64,000 nt of DNA from Rugalucina vietnamica (lineage: Eukaryota > Mollusca > Bivalvia > Lucinida > Lucinidae), in the NCBI GenBank assembly GCA_964017185.1, contig OZ024884.1, positions 16,948,548 through 17,012,547 of the forward strand, in the 5' to 3' direction. Made by a program: the position numbers and the translations under genes. Positions 10,504 to 22,900 of the stretch are shown piece by piece (position 1 is the first letter of the stretch; every line of letters begins with the position of its first letter). Under the pieces are notes generated by a model. The model was not told the DNA's origin. It was given only the letters and a program-made list of their open reading frames with translations, and made no database searches.

Positions 10504-12890
10504 CAAACGGTCCCATTGTCTCCATATTGTACCCTACTATCACCAACTGTCCCATTGTCTCCGTATTGTACCCTACTATCACCAACTGTCCCATTGTCTC
10601 CGTATTGTACACTACTATCACCAACTGTCCCGTTGTCTCCATATTGTACCCTACTATCACCAACTTTCCCATTGTCTCCATATTGTACCCTACTATCACC
10701 AACTGTCCCGTTGTCTCCATATTGTACCCTACTATCACCAACTGTCCCATTGTCTCCATATTGTACCCTACTATCACCAACTTTCCCATTGTCTCCATAT
10801 TGTATGCTACTATCACCAACTGTCCCATTGTCTCCATATTGTACCCTACTATCACCAACTGTCCCATTGTCTCCGTATTGTACCCTACTATCACCAACTG
10901 TCCCATTGTCTCCGTATTGTACCCTACTATCACCAACTGTCCCATTGTCTCCGTATTGTACCCTATTATCACCAACTGTCCCATTGTCTCCGTATTGTAC
11001 CCTACTATCACCAACTGTCCCATTGTCTCCGTATTGTACCCTATTATCACCAACTGTCCCATTGTCTCCGTATTGTACCCTATTATCACCAACTGCCCCA
11101 TTGTCTCCATATTGTACCCTATTATCACCAACTGTCCCATTGTCTCCATATTGTACCCTACTATCACCAACTGTCCCATTGTCTCCATATTGTACCCTAC
11201 TATCACCAACTGTCCCATTGTCTCCATATTGTACCCTATTATCACCAACTGTCCCATTGTCTCCGTATTGTACCCTACTATCACCAACTGTCCCATTGTC
11301 TCCGTATTGTACCCTATTATCACCAACTGTCCCATTGTCTCCGTATTGTACCCTATTATCACCAACTGCCCCATTGTCTCCATATTGTACCCTATTATCA
11401 CCAACTGTCCCATTGTCTCCGTATTGTACCCTACTATCACCAACTGTCTCAATGTCTCCATATTGTACCCTATTATCACCAACTGTCCCATTGTCTCCAT
11501 ATTGTACCCTACTATAACCAACTGTCCCATTGTCTCCATATTGTACCCTATTATCACCAACTGCCCCATTGTCTCCGTATTGTACCCTACTATAACCAAC
11601 TGTCCCATTGTCTCCATATTGTACCTTACTATCACCAACTGTCCCCTTGTCTCCATATTGTACCCTACTATCACCAACTGTCACATTGCCTCCATATTGT
11701 ACCCTACTATCACCAGCTGTCACATTGCCTCAGTATTGTACCCTACTATCACCAGCTGTCACATTGCCTCAGTATTGTACCCTTTTATCACCAGCTGTCA
11801 CATTGCCTCCATATTGTACCCTACTATCACCAGCTGTCACATTGCCTCCATATTGTACCCTACTATCACCAGCTGTCACATTGCCTCAATATTGTACCCT
11901 ACTATCACCAGCTGTCACATTGCCTCTATATTGTACCCTACTATCACCAGCTGTCACATTGCCTCAGTATTGTACCCTTTTATCACCAGCTGTCACATTG
12001 CCTCCATATTGTACCCTACTATCACCAGCTGTCACATTGCCTCCATATTGTACCCTACTATCACCAGCTGTCACATTGCCTCCATATTGTACCCTACTAT
12101 CACCAGCTGTCACATTGCCTCCATATTGTACCCTACTATCACCAGCTGTCACATTGCCTCCATATTGTACCCTACTATCACCAGCTGTCACATTGCCTCC
12201 ATATTGTACCCTACTATCACCAGCTGTCACATTGCCTCCATATTGTACCCTACTATCACCAGCTGTCACATTGCCTCCATATTGTACCCTACTATCACCA
12301 GCTGTCACATTGCCTCCATATTGTACCCTACTATCACCAGCTGTCACATTGCCTCCATATTGTACCCTACTATCACCAGCTGTCCCATTGTCTCCATATT
12401 GTACCCTACTATCACCAGCTGTCACATTGCCTCAGTATTGTACCCTATTATCACCAGCTGTCACATTGCCTCCATATTGTACCCTACTATCACCAGCTGT
12501 CCCATTGTCTCCATATTGTACCCTACTATCACCAACTGTCCCATTGTCTCCGTATTGTACCCTACTATCACCAACTGTCCCATTGCCTCCATATTGTACC
12601 CTACTATCACCAACTTTCCCATTGTCTCCATATTGTACCCTACTATCACCAACTGTCACATTGCCTCCATATTGTACCCTACTATCACCAGCTGTCACAT
12701 TGCCTCAATATTGTACCCTACTATCACCAGCTGTCACATTGCCTCCATATTGTACCCTACTATCACCAGCTGTCACATTGCCTCCATATTGTACCCTACT
12801 ATCACCAGCTGTCACATTGCCTCAGTATTGTACCCTTTTATCACCAGCTGTCATACTGTCCTGTATTGTACCTACTATAGCACACTCCCC
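10504..12890. repeat. 39-bp minisatellite, about 61 copies
   Basis: The unit reads 'accctactatcaccaactg' plus 'tcccattgtctccatattgt'. Two unit classes are spatially separated: 'caactgtcccattgtctcc' dominates 10504-11690 and 'cagctgtcacattgcctcc' dominates 11690-12480. A mixed zone runs to 12890. Because 39 is a multiple of three and no unit contains a stop, three forward and at least two reverse frames stay open for hundreds of codons. This is not evidence of coding. Confidence 0.97.
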
Positions 12891-12989
12891 AAAATAACCG
12901 TCCATGTTGTGTCCGAATATCGCCAACTGTCCCACTGCAGTAAACTTCATTGAAATACCAAATGAGATGGTTGGGGCTGGAGTATTGAA

Positions 12990-13130
12990 AAATGAAAGAA
13001 TTAGAAGAGAAATTGTACTATCCGTGTAGCGAAAACAAAGACGCTGATCAGCTTCGCAGTTACTGCGAAGCTGATCTGCGACTTTGTATTCGCCTATGCA
13101 AAAATCCGGTTTTCTCACGACGCGGCTCCA
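12990..13130. mobile_element. Family A element, copy 6, left part missing
   Basis: Starts inside the family at 'agaagagaaattgtactat' and keeps the GATCAGCTTCGC hairpin. Ends with GTTTTCTCACGACGCGGCTC. The 39-bp minisatellite ends about 100 bases upstream, so the array is bracketed by family A sequence on both sides. Confidence 0.75.
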
Positions 13131-13907
13131 ACACCACTGATGCCACAGATGAAGGAGAACCCTAACAACTGAAATATCGAGCCAAACTGCCCGTCTTTGA
13201 TAGCCTGGGTTCCAGTCTGATCATTTTTTCTCATTATTATTCTTTCGTTTCTTTGTCAAAGATGTCAAACTACGTGATTCAATAACGGCTACCGATACCT
13301 TTGATGCGTAATTTCATTGTCGAAATAAAACATAATAAAAACTGTTTTTGGAAAAATAATTATATTGACGACTGGACCCAGACTAGGTCTTTGACAATGT
13401 CCTTAGCTAAATTATATTTAAACTCGAATCAAAATCGTGTTGGGACACGCGCAACCTAATCCCGGACCCACACTTTGTCATCAAATGTCTGAGGAGAGAA
13501 AGAAGCATGTGGTCCTACCGGGGCGCGATACCAAAACCTCTAGCAGACTGTGCGAGCACACTATCAACTGAGCTATCGAATCAGACTTTCAGCATGTGGC
13601 AAAACACTTGGGAAAATTAGCATACTACCGTTATCTGTTAACCTACAAACATACAAGGATGCGGTGCAACGATTTTCCAGGATAGGATACCAACAGAAAA
13701 CGAAAGTAGGTGAATACGAGGCGTTAACGTCGAAGTAAAAACGCCAAAAATGTCTTAGTGACATTGTTTGTCTTTTCGCAGCTTATAAGAACGAAATAAT
13801 GACATGAGATAAACAGAAAGCCACAAAATAGGTAAGTATACTTTTTCCATATCCGTTTACGGCTAAACCTTTGCTTATTGTCATAACGATTACGTAAATT
13901 ATTGTTT
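13131..13907. other. Intergenic stretch, no gene seen
   Basis: No convincing coding frame. It contains one tRNA-like fragment (annotated separately at 13515-13600). The rest is unassigned. Confidence 0.5.
13515..13600 (-). repeat. tRNA-like SINE head fragment
   Basis: On the minus strand 'gatagctcagttgatagtg' resembles an RNA polymerase III A box and 'ggtatcgcgcccc' a weak B box, about 32 bases apart. The acceptor stem does not pair and the B box is poor, so it is a relic rather than a working tRNA gene. Confidence 0.4.
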
Positions 13908-13973
13908 ACAGGCCGGTTTGTGTCGGGCCTGTTCGGAAACCACATTGTTGGTTTTCCCATGAGGCGGCTCATA
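13908..13973. mobile_element. Family A fragment, copy 7
   Basis: Right end only: 'ggccggtttgtgtcgggcc', then GTTTTCCCATGAGGCGGCTCAT. Confidence 0.75.
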
Positions 13974-14096
13974 TACATGAGATAACTTCGTCATATTCAC
14001 TACTGAGAATCACGTGGTATTGTATACATGCAAACCGATAAACACACTGCAATAGAGAACGAAGTTAAGGTTAGAGATTCGAGTTTTCACCTAAAG

Positions 14097-14351
14097 CGTT
14101 TCTTCTACTGACTGATAGATAAGGTGTAGTCAATGCAGAAATTGAACATTATTGAAAGAAAGTAACATAAGAAATCCCGGTTATTTCGTTTTTGCTAACA
14201 CTTCAATGTTATTGTGATGGGAATACTATATGTTCATGGGGCGGAAGTGTTTGCGAAAACGAAATAACCTAGATTCCTTATGTTACTTTCATTGAATAAA
14301 TGTTCAATTTCTGCATTGACTGCACTTATCTATCAGTCAATAGAGTAAACG
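14097..14351. mobile_element. Long-armed foldback hairpin element
   Basis: The left arm (ACTGATAGATAAGGTG..., ATTGAACATTATTGAAAG) and the right arm are inverted copies of about 95 bases with few mismatches. They surround a loop of about 55 bases near 14200. The outermost 'cgtttcttctact' and 'aatagagtaaacg' extend the pairing. No ORF. Confidence 0.8.
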
Positions 14352-14380
14352 CTATTGGCACTGGGTGCTTCCTTCGTCCC

Positions 14381-14708
14381 GATATAAAAAGGTTTTGTTT
14401 GACTTTTACTATAGGTCCCGATAGGATTTGGTTTTGTTTGATTCAGGTACAAGATTTTTTCTACAATAATTCCTAGAATTTGGTCAAAGATTTGATTTGA
14501 TTCTAATTTATGACGTCACTGAAAGAATTTCAAATCATAATATAGTGCTTCGAATGCAATTTTATAGTAACATTTAATTTGATTCGTTAAAAAGTGATAT
14601 AAATTAAGCAATTTATATTATTGTCGGCACTGTTTTGTGGGTATTTACTGTGTTAAAGAAGTAGAACAAAATCCGTTACCAAAAAGTCAAACAAAACCTT
14701 TTTATATC
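14381..14708. mobile_element. Inverted-repeat element with GATATAAAAAGG ends
   Basis: GATATAAAAAGGTTTTGTTT at the left is mirrored by AAACAAAACCTTTTTATATC at the right. The pairing runs about 27 bases. The 270-base interior is AT-rich without an ORF. It begins 30 bases after the previous hairpin element. Confidence 0.8.
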
Positions 14709-14917
14709 ATTCCGCACCACGTGTTTCTCAGCTGTGATATTGGTCACTCATCATTTGCCTAATGCCGTTATTTTTTCTTAAAAGTTCTTTTCTTCTATTC
14801 ATTTCAATACTAGACAAACATTCCTTTTAGACAAACATTCCTTTTAAAAGCATTTATACGAAGATTGATTTCAATCGTTGTACTATCACGTTCACATCGG
14901 TTTCGATTTTCAAGTCA

Positions 14918-15240
14918 TTACGAAAACTTGCCCATGCAATATACAGAGATTTTTTTCAGCTGTAAAAATTGAAAATTTTCAGTAGAAAAGTTTTGATATT
15001 TTTCTTATTTTTGCTCAAAACATAGATTGTGGGTACACGTTAGAACCGCCTCCGAGGCGGTTCTAACGTGTACCCACAATCTATGTTTTGAGCAAAAATA
15101 AGAAAAATAGGTATACCCCTGCATACCCCATTTTTGCTATACAAGATACAAGATACAAGACTTTATTTGACCAATTTTGGGCCCAGCAAGGGCATACAAA
15201 GATGTTGTACAGAGAATAAAAGATATAAAAGTGGGGTTCA
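14918..15240. mobile_element. Family B element, copy 7, interrupted by a LINE tail
   Basis: Left end 'attacgaaaacttgccc', centre CCGCCTCCGAGGCGG. The right half reads 'gtatacccctgcatacccca' and 'tttttgctat', is then interrupted, and resumes as 'ataaaagtggggttcaaac'. The insertion is annotated at 15140-15220. Confidence 0.8.
15140..15220 (-). mobile_element. Short LINE 3' end inside a family B element
   Basis: 'acaagatacaagatacaag' is a tandem tail, followed by 'actttatttgaccaattt'. This is the reverse complement of a LINE 3' terminus whose tail is a short tandem repeat rather than poly(A). The layout matches the tail of the LINE relic at 59240. The insertion is very short, consistent with abortive reverse transcription. 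Confidence 0.55.
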
Positions 15241-15556
15241 AACATACGTTCGTTTTTGTCACCATGATACCATATGAGGGACTTTAGGGAAATACCCAAT
15301 AGCTAAAATATTACATGTATATAATGGTCTACACTTTGAACGCACATGCATCTGAGTAGTCAACGGAAAGATAATACTTTAGTTGCTCGCGACAAGAAAA
15401 ACACTGGTTTTGATAATTATCAATGAAGACACGTGAAAATCATTTGCACATTATCCTGATCAGTGCCTCTTTTACAGATCAAAATACAATTCCTTAAGTT
15501 CCAAATCAAAGCTTCAAGCCACTAAACCTCGTCTGTGGCAAGTGCAGCGGAACAAA

Positions 15557-15798
15557 TGAGCCGCCTCGTGGGAAAACCAACAATGTGGTTTCCCAAAAGG
15601 TCCGACACAAACCATCCTGTACAAGCCCAGAAGATGGCTAGAGGCTGGAAATTTTGGATTTAAGTAGATTCTGAAGAGGAGTTGTACTATCCCAGTAGCG
15701 AAAACAAAGGCGCTGATCAGCTTCGCGGTTACTGCGAAGCTGATCTGCGTCTTTGTTTTCGCCTATTCATATTGTTGGTTTTCCCATGAGGCGGCTCA
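15557..15798. mobile_element. Family A element, copy 8, well preserved
   Basis: TGAGCCGCCTCGTGGGAAAA at the left and TTTTCCCATGAGGCGGCTCA at the right. The inner hairpin is GATCAGCTTCGCGGTTACTG continuing into GCGAAGCTGATC. One of the best-preserved copies. Confidence 0.88.
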
Positions 15799-16526
15799 AA
15801 TGATTTTGTTATGATAGCTTGTTTTTGCTGGGGACAAAAAAGCTAAAATTTCAGCAACATTCGATATAAAGTGAACTTAATATCATAGTACAGTATTCTT
15901 TCGGCAGCTATTTTAGAGGTTATACCAGGTACGACGTATTAAATAGTCATTTTACTTAAAAAAAAAAAAAAAAAGTTTTCGTTTTTATGGTGTTTTAAAT
16001 ACTAAATACATCAGTCTGCTGATGTTGAACTGAGAACTGCACACCTCAATGGTCAATGATGACTTCTTTCGCATCCCCCACTTACATTGTCTTATTCTGC
16101 AAGAAACAATACGATAGCTGTACAGAAGTTATTTTACTATATGGCTTGTGCACTAGTCCTGTAGCTCGTTTCACGAAGGACATATCTTGTATATATAGTA
16201 TGTTGTATCTGAATATAGCATACAATTTCTAGCATATAAAATACGTATTCTAATTTATGTGAATACAGGTATGATTTAGAAAAACGTTTATTTTCTAGAA
16301 CAATAACATAGGCTAGTAGTCACTGCTGATTTTTTCGTCAGTCAGTATAACGTTTAACCCATTAAAAGCTGTTCCAAATTTGGATGACCAATTGTTTTGA
16401 TTTTGCTAACTGCCATATATCTTGTTTTTAACTATCATCAAGCATCCGCAAACCTTAAACTAGTAATCGGATACGTGAAATCCTAGCTTAAACCTGCCTC
16501 ATGTATTAAGATTGCGATCAAACTGG
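15799..16526. other. Intergenic stretch, no gene seen
   Basis: AT-rich, with an A17 run near 15957. No supported coding frame or repeat family was recognised. Confidence 0.5.
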
Positions 16527-16797
16527 CCCCGAGGTTATAAAACTTTTTTCAAGCTCAGCTCAGCATGAAATTTCAACTGCTCATAAATGCTGAAATAGTC
16601 AAATTGATGAAAAATTCAGGTACAAACCTCAAAAACTGGTAATTTATCCTGATCATAAATGTTAAAATGCCAACAATTTTTGGCATTTTAACATTCATGA
16701 CTGAGCAGGATAAATGTCAAGCTTTAACATTTATGAGCAGGATAAATTTCGAGATCAGCTGAGGTGAGCATGAAAAAGGTTTTTTAACCTCAAGACC
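16527..16797. mobile_element. Family C foldback element, copy 2
   Basis: The outer arms are 'ccccgaggttataaaactt' and an inverted 'ggttttttaacctcaagacc'. Inside are CAAGCTCAGCTCAGCATG and an inverted GATCAGCTGAGGTGAGCATG. A central hairpin, AAAATGCCAAC with TTGGCATTTT, is flanked by 'ctcataaatg' motifs. Confidence 0.8.
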
Positions 16798-16996
16798 TTG
16801 TCTCAAGTTCAGGTTCTTCGGTCTGCGCATGACAACGACGTGTAAAATTTATCATTATGAGCCAAAATTTTGTGTTTCGTTTGTAGTTTCAGAGTTCGCC
16901 GTTACACCACACGAAGAAGCGTTTGAAGAAACAGTCACGAGTTTATATAGACATTTTAACATTTTAAAAAGGACACTTTTGCTGAAAGTATTTATA

Positions 16997-17299
16997 TCAG
17001 GAGGACATGTCTGTGCAATAGATACCCCATTTAACCCCACTTTTATATAGAAAAAACTGGGGTATGCAGGCGTATACCTATTTTTCTTATTTTTGCTCCA
17101 AAACATAAATTGTGGATACACGTTAGAATCGCCGGAGAGGCAGTTCTAACGAATACCCACAATCTATGTTTTGAGCAAAAGTAAGAAAATGTCTATGTTT
17201 TGAGCAAAAGTAAGAAAATGTAAAAAAAAAAAAAAAAAAATCTGCTGAAAATTTTCATTGTTTTTCTGTATCTTACATGGGCATGTTTTCGTAATGTAT
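16997..17299. mobile_element. Family B element, copy 8
   Basis: Left end 'tcaggaggacatgtctgtg', 'ccccacttttatatag', a damaged centre ('cgccggagaggcag'), right end 'acatgggcatgttttcgtaatg'. A 20-base segment near 17175-17215 is duplicated ('ctatgttttgagcaaaagta'). Confidence 0.75.
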
Positions 17300-17503
17300 T
17301 GATCAACGTTTCTGGTGGACTTAGCAGAATTCTACCTTTCAACAAAAAATCCAGTACCTTAAAAATTAATCCAGAATTGCTTGGAAACGTATTTCTCACC
17401 CCTGTGACTGAAAAATAGTTTGAAGTGATGTTTTGACAAAAACAATAACCGTTGTGAGCTTTCAAACTCCAGTGAATATATTTTCGACGGTAAACTTACG
17501 CTA

Positions 17504-17606
17504 ATGGGGAGGCAGAAAATGACGTTGACTTTGACGTTAACGTTTTTGGTGATTATGAAAACAGTAACGGGGCTCTGGCTTCCTCATCTGATCGATGAAA
17601 ACTCGG
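17504..17606 (+). CDS. M12B gene exon 1: signal peptide
   Basis: Residues 1-34. The basic MGRQK start is followed by a threonine/leucine-rich hydrophobic core and GLWLPHL. The donor is ctcgg|gtgagt, phase 1. No in-frame ATG lies close upstream. Confidence 0.75.
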
Positions 17607-19880
17607 GTGAGTTTGTGCATTGTAATAGTCTGGACAAACGCTAATGCGCCACGACCAAGCGCCTCCCATGATGAGTCGGTAAGAAGTGAACTTGTATATG
17701 TCCATTTGTTGATTTATTACGAAAACTTGCCCATGCAATAAACAGAGATTTTTTGAGCTTTAAAAATTGAAAAATTTCAGCTGAAAAGTTTTGATATTTT
17801 TCTTATTTTTGCTCAAAAAACATAGATTGTGGGTACTCGTTAGAACCGCCTCGCCGACACAATCTATGTTTTGAGCAAAAATAAGAAAAATATCCTAAAA
17901 TTTCATGAAATTTTTCAATTTTTAAAGCTCAAAAAATCTCTGTTTATTGCATGGGCAAGTTTTCGTAATGGCGTTCCCATATACACCACCGGCTCTCAAA
18001 TCTTTGGGCTTTTATGAAAGTTAAAATGATCAACTGCTTTTCAGTGTCTTTTCAGTACACGAAATTTTCCGCATTTTAGTGACCTTATAACAAAACAAGT
18101 TAAGCCAGTCTTGCACCCAGTTTTAAAGTAGCTTGTAAATACAGTAAGGTCAGAACTAAAGTATACACCCTTGTGCTTATCAAGTGCTCAACTTGCGTAT
18201 CTGAAGATCAGACCAGCTACATCTGAAATATAGGTAGCACCTAACGTTCTTCTTGTTTAGTAAAATCTTGCATTTTGCGGTGGGTTGGTTGAACTAAACT
18301 ATAGCATTTAAGGTTATACGTACATTTACAAAAGAAAAACTTACCACAAAAATTGCATTTGATAATTGTTTACAGTCGTTATAATGATATCATTATCTCA
18401 CTCTAGTGTATAATACCACCAGCTTGCTTACGAACGTCGACAGTTTATAAGGCTATTTACCGATTAGTTTTTTATATATATATCTGTCCGTTCCATTGTT
18501 TCAGAGCATATCAAACTCCAAATTACGGAGCGTGACGGCGATCAACGTCAGCGTCGCTCTACCCAATCGACACCGATAGGTTTCGATGTAACGTTGTTTG
18601 TAGAAGGAAGAAATATCGCCCTAACGTTACGACGTATTTCTAATTCGGACGTCAGATTACCTGTGCATATTCTTAGGAATGGAACCCTTGTGGATGCCAG
18701 TATACATGTAGACGTGGACCGAACCTACAGCTTTTACGAAGACGAAGAACGAGACGCATTGATTTTACTTCAGGAAACTTCAAAAGACTCCTTTATTCTG
18801 GTAATTGTTTAATCATCACAATAAAACATTAAATTTGTAGCTGCTGATTAGATCAGACATAACGAACTTTAAAGCCACAGAAGTTAGAAGCTTAAGAGTA
18901 GTCACACATTGGCGTAAAACCCAAACACGCACCGTGCGTTTGAAGAATTTCAACTCCCGCAAGATTTTGGACGTATAAAATTAATTTCGTCCTTAAACTC
19001 GTTTTAGCAGTCACACATTAGCGCGTGACAGAAGCGTGTGCCGGACATATGAAAAAATCTAAAAAGGCTGAAAAATTTGGAGTACGTTTGTGTTATGTCC
19101 CAGACACACTAAGCACTCGCTACAGGCACATAGCAAACGTTAAGCGCGCGCACATATAAGTGGCTCTCTGAAATTATTCATGACGTGCACGATACATTTG
19201 ATTTACATATCTTATTACTTATTGTCGTTTCCTAACATCAGAAAAACATGTCCATGTAATGTATACCCACTGAACCCCACTTTTATATAGCAAAACTGGG
19301 GTATGCAGGGGTATACCTATTTTTCTTATTTTTGCTCTAAAACATAGATTGTGGGCACTCGTTAGAACCGCCTCGGCGAGGCGGTTCTAACGTGTACCCA
19401 CAATCTATGTTTTGAGCAAAAATAAGAAAAATATCAACATTTTTCTGATAAAAATTTCAATTTTTACAGCTGAAAAAAAATCTCTGTATATTGCATGGGC
19501 AAGTTTTCGTAATGGAAGAAAAATTTGCTCATGGCTTTGTCGCCTTGCAAAATGTATACTATGAATACGCAAAATATCTTTGTAATATTAAACTGGCGTA
19601 TTATATTCAAAGTAAATGGTTTGCTTCTGAGGTCATTACATGTACATGAGCTACACGTTTTGTAATTATATCGAAAACGTGTCATTTTTCTTTCAAAACC
19701 ACTTCTTGTTCTATTTTATATGACATTTAATACAGTCAGTATTTCTTCGCATGAATGTAACTTTACATGTCTTTAAGGCCGCTTCGGTTCTTCATTTGGA
19801 AACGTGCATGCTACCAATGTAATGGGGTTGGTCTTTGCATCATCATCATCATCATCATGATGATCATCATCATCATCATC

Positions 19881-19945
<65 letters not shown>

Positions 19946-22900
19946 TATAGGCGATTTAAATGGCAGCTCTACAATGAGGAGACGATAAAAAGAATCACAG
20001 CAAAATTTTATCATAATAAGAGCCGAGACGCAAGAAAATGCGTCGTTGGGTTTTCTGACAAGGTCTAACACAAACCGATCAGTATAGTCATAGAATAATG
20101 CTAGAAGCTTGAATTCGGGATTTCAATGGCAGAACATGGATTGTACTGATGCGAAAATAGAGACACTGATCAACTATGCAGTTACTGCACAGCTGATCTG
20201 CTTCTTTGTTCCTGCATATGCAAAAGCCGTTTTTATTTTTATGATATTGCCCATTTTTGTACGCACGTATACATGTATAAATTTTTCTTTGTTACAGTTC
20301 GGACATTTCAAGTCCGGTTCGGACAGATATTTAGTTCAGCAAAGCACAAACAGTTCAGTGGAAAATAGCGAGCCTGCCCTTCATGTTGTCACCAAGCTCC
20401 CGGTTAAAATGATTCCGTTAAATGATGACGTGATTCAACCAGGTGAGTGTACGAGTGAATAAATAGAGTATCTTATACGAGTGGTCATTTCATATGAAAT
20501 TTATTAAACGAGCCTTCGGCGAGTTTAATAAATTTCTGTGAAATGACCACGAGTGTAAGACTTGTTTTATCATATGACTTCTAAAATAGGATTTCAGCGC
20601 CTCTAAAGTGGACATATTTTCAATGAAACATGACACTGTTGTTACGGACGTAGTCAGTGACGTTACGTACATGTATTCCCACAAAAGTGTTAATACACGT
20701 GTGATCATAACACTTTTTATTACATGACATTATCCAATGGAAAACAGCGACGTCATATGATTAAAGCTAGTAAATACATGTTGATTCAGATCAATCAGAG
20801 GTAATGAGGAAAGTTATATTATTCTGAGATATTCAGTTTTGAAGCCTATATTTACATGCACTTGCGAGTTTTAGCTGCTTACACTACTACTACTATTACT
20901 ATTTCTACTACTATCACTACTACTACTACTACTACTAATGTCAGTAGAGATAGAAGGTTAGTACAGCAAGTACAAACAGAGCTATAGCTGAACCATCAGG
21001 ATTACATGTCTATGCAATGAATTCCCCCTTAAACCCATCTTTATATAGTAAAAGTATATAACCCTTGGTATACATATTTTTCTTATTTTTGCTTCAAATA
21101 CACGTACATTTAGTGGCACCCGAAAGTACCCTGGTACCCATTTTGTATAGAGCTTATAATGACTCGGTTCTCGCTGCTGACAGTGCTGTGGAAGAACCAC
21201 TTCAAAATTTTATCTGTAGGCACCTTATTTATTGCAGAAACCATTTTATACAAGAAACACACAGAGAAGAGATCGGCAAGATCAAAGAGACAGACACAGA
21301 CATATGTGATAGAACTATATATGGTCATAGATTTCTCAGTGTATGCATTGTAAGTATAGTTTGTCCATAGTTGCAACATCATGGAAGGAAATCTGCGTTT
21401 TTCATTTGCAAAACAAAGATGCAGATCAGTTTATAGTAATTGCAGACTAACGACTTTCTCAATATACGAGGTATGGCAGGAAAGTTCGTAGACACTTCAG
21501 CTATCAGAAAAAGTAACGCGTTGTTGAAGAAGCGTTTTGAATAATTTCAAGCAGCGATATTTTATGAGTATATTTCAGAAATTTTGTGCAATTTGAAGTA
21601 ATAACACGCTTGGTATGGCCACTTTTCTGCTTGAGGGTAGGGCCGTGCGGGGCAGGTGTCAAAACGTGATAAAATGTGACGATTTTCACATTCAGTTTTT
21701 GCTTGTGAAACGGCACAGATGTGTGCTGTAACGTTAACATATTTTGATTCTGAAAGAATGTTCAATCAACATCTTTTTCTGAATGTTTGGGCATTGGCGG
21801 CCGTACAGTTTGATATCTGTGAATAAAATTTCAGATGCAGTCCGAAAAAAATGTTTGAAAAAATGGCGTAATGTTGACGTCGGAGAACAGCCGTTAACCA
21901 TAAAATTGTGTGTTCTTGTTATGGAAATGGCCAACAAACACAATGGAAATGATATAAACAACAACATAAAAGCTATCAGCTTGTCTGTCACTAGTTTACA
22001 AGTGGCAGAGTTGATTTTTGGATGCTAGTTTGATCATCTAATATGATAAACGGCAGCGGAATGGCACTCGTCTTCCATTCTCAGCGAATGAAACTGGTTT
22101 CATATGTTCAACCGGTCATCAGAGAACCTGAGGACAGTTGGCACAGATCTGCATTTGACAGCTAGATACACATAATAAAATTGTACCGATATCCAAGGAC
22201 CCTTTGTGAAATAACTCTTAAACTTGTTACAAATATATATAAAGCACTGATAGTCGGCCATGCTTAATTTCTAGGGCCTCTAGAAAAAAGTTTTGATGGC
22301 ATTTTTTGTTAATGCTCGGCATCCATGCTAGAAATGTTCTTTTGGGTATGACAAAGTGTCCCAGGGCGGATGCCAGGTCTGAATCTTTGAATTAAGGTCA
22401 TGGTAAGGTCAAAGGTCAACTAGGTGCATTTCGGTTCTAAAACCTCTGTTTTATAATCTAATTTGTCATAAATGTTATTTTTATCAGTGTCTAACTATGC
22501 TTAATATGCCCAAAACCAGACACGCAGTTATAAGAAATAATAAACAGAACAATTTGAGGAATATACTTCCTATTATGGGATAGATACAAGTACAGCTTTT
22601 GCCAAAATCATTTCAGAGTAGCTTGCACAATGTTTGTAGTACATATTTGTAGTCAGGAATTTCAGATCCATTTTTCTTTACAAATTTAAATGCTATTTAG
22701 AAGTCACAATGATCTTTCCTAGTAATAACAACACCTAGGCGCACCGACGTATATAGAACGCTACAAAGGCTAGATTTAAAACAATTTGAATTGCAAATTA
22801 AAATGACCCGCGGGGCTAATTTGACCTAATTGCACCCCCAGAGCAATTTTTCATGGGTGTCAAATCGTCCATTGGGACCCCTGAAATGCAAAGAATTTTG

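Noticed and set aside
10504..12890. CRISPR array
   Set aside because: The repeats are directly contiguous with no unique spacers, and the DNA is eukaryotic.
10466..12953. Open frames of more than 800 codons in two forward frames, and of about 350-430 codons in other forward and reverse frames
   Set aside because: They all coincide with a 39-bp tandem repeat whose unit lacks stops in these frames. Openness in several frames at once is a consequence of the period, and no other coding signal is present.
19767..20071. Histidine-, isoleucine- and methionine-run open frames
   Set aside because: Translation of an ATC triplet microsatellite.
20109..20462. A 117-codon frame read straight through exon 3 of the M12B gene
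   Set aside because: The part before 20298 is family A element sequence; only the part after the acceptor is coding.
21504..22028. Transposase fragment of the mariner-like element
   Set aside because: Open frames of 65-85 codons on both strands show no helix-turn-helix or DD[E/D] signature that I can recognise.
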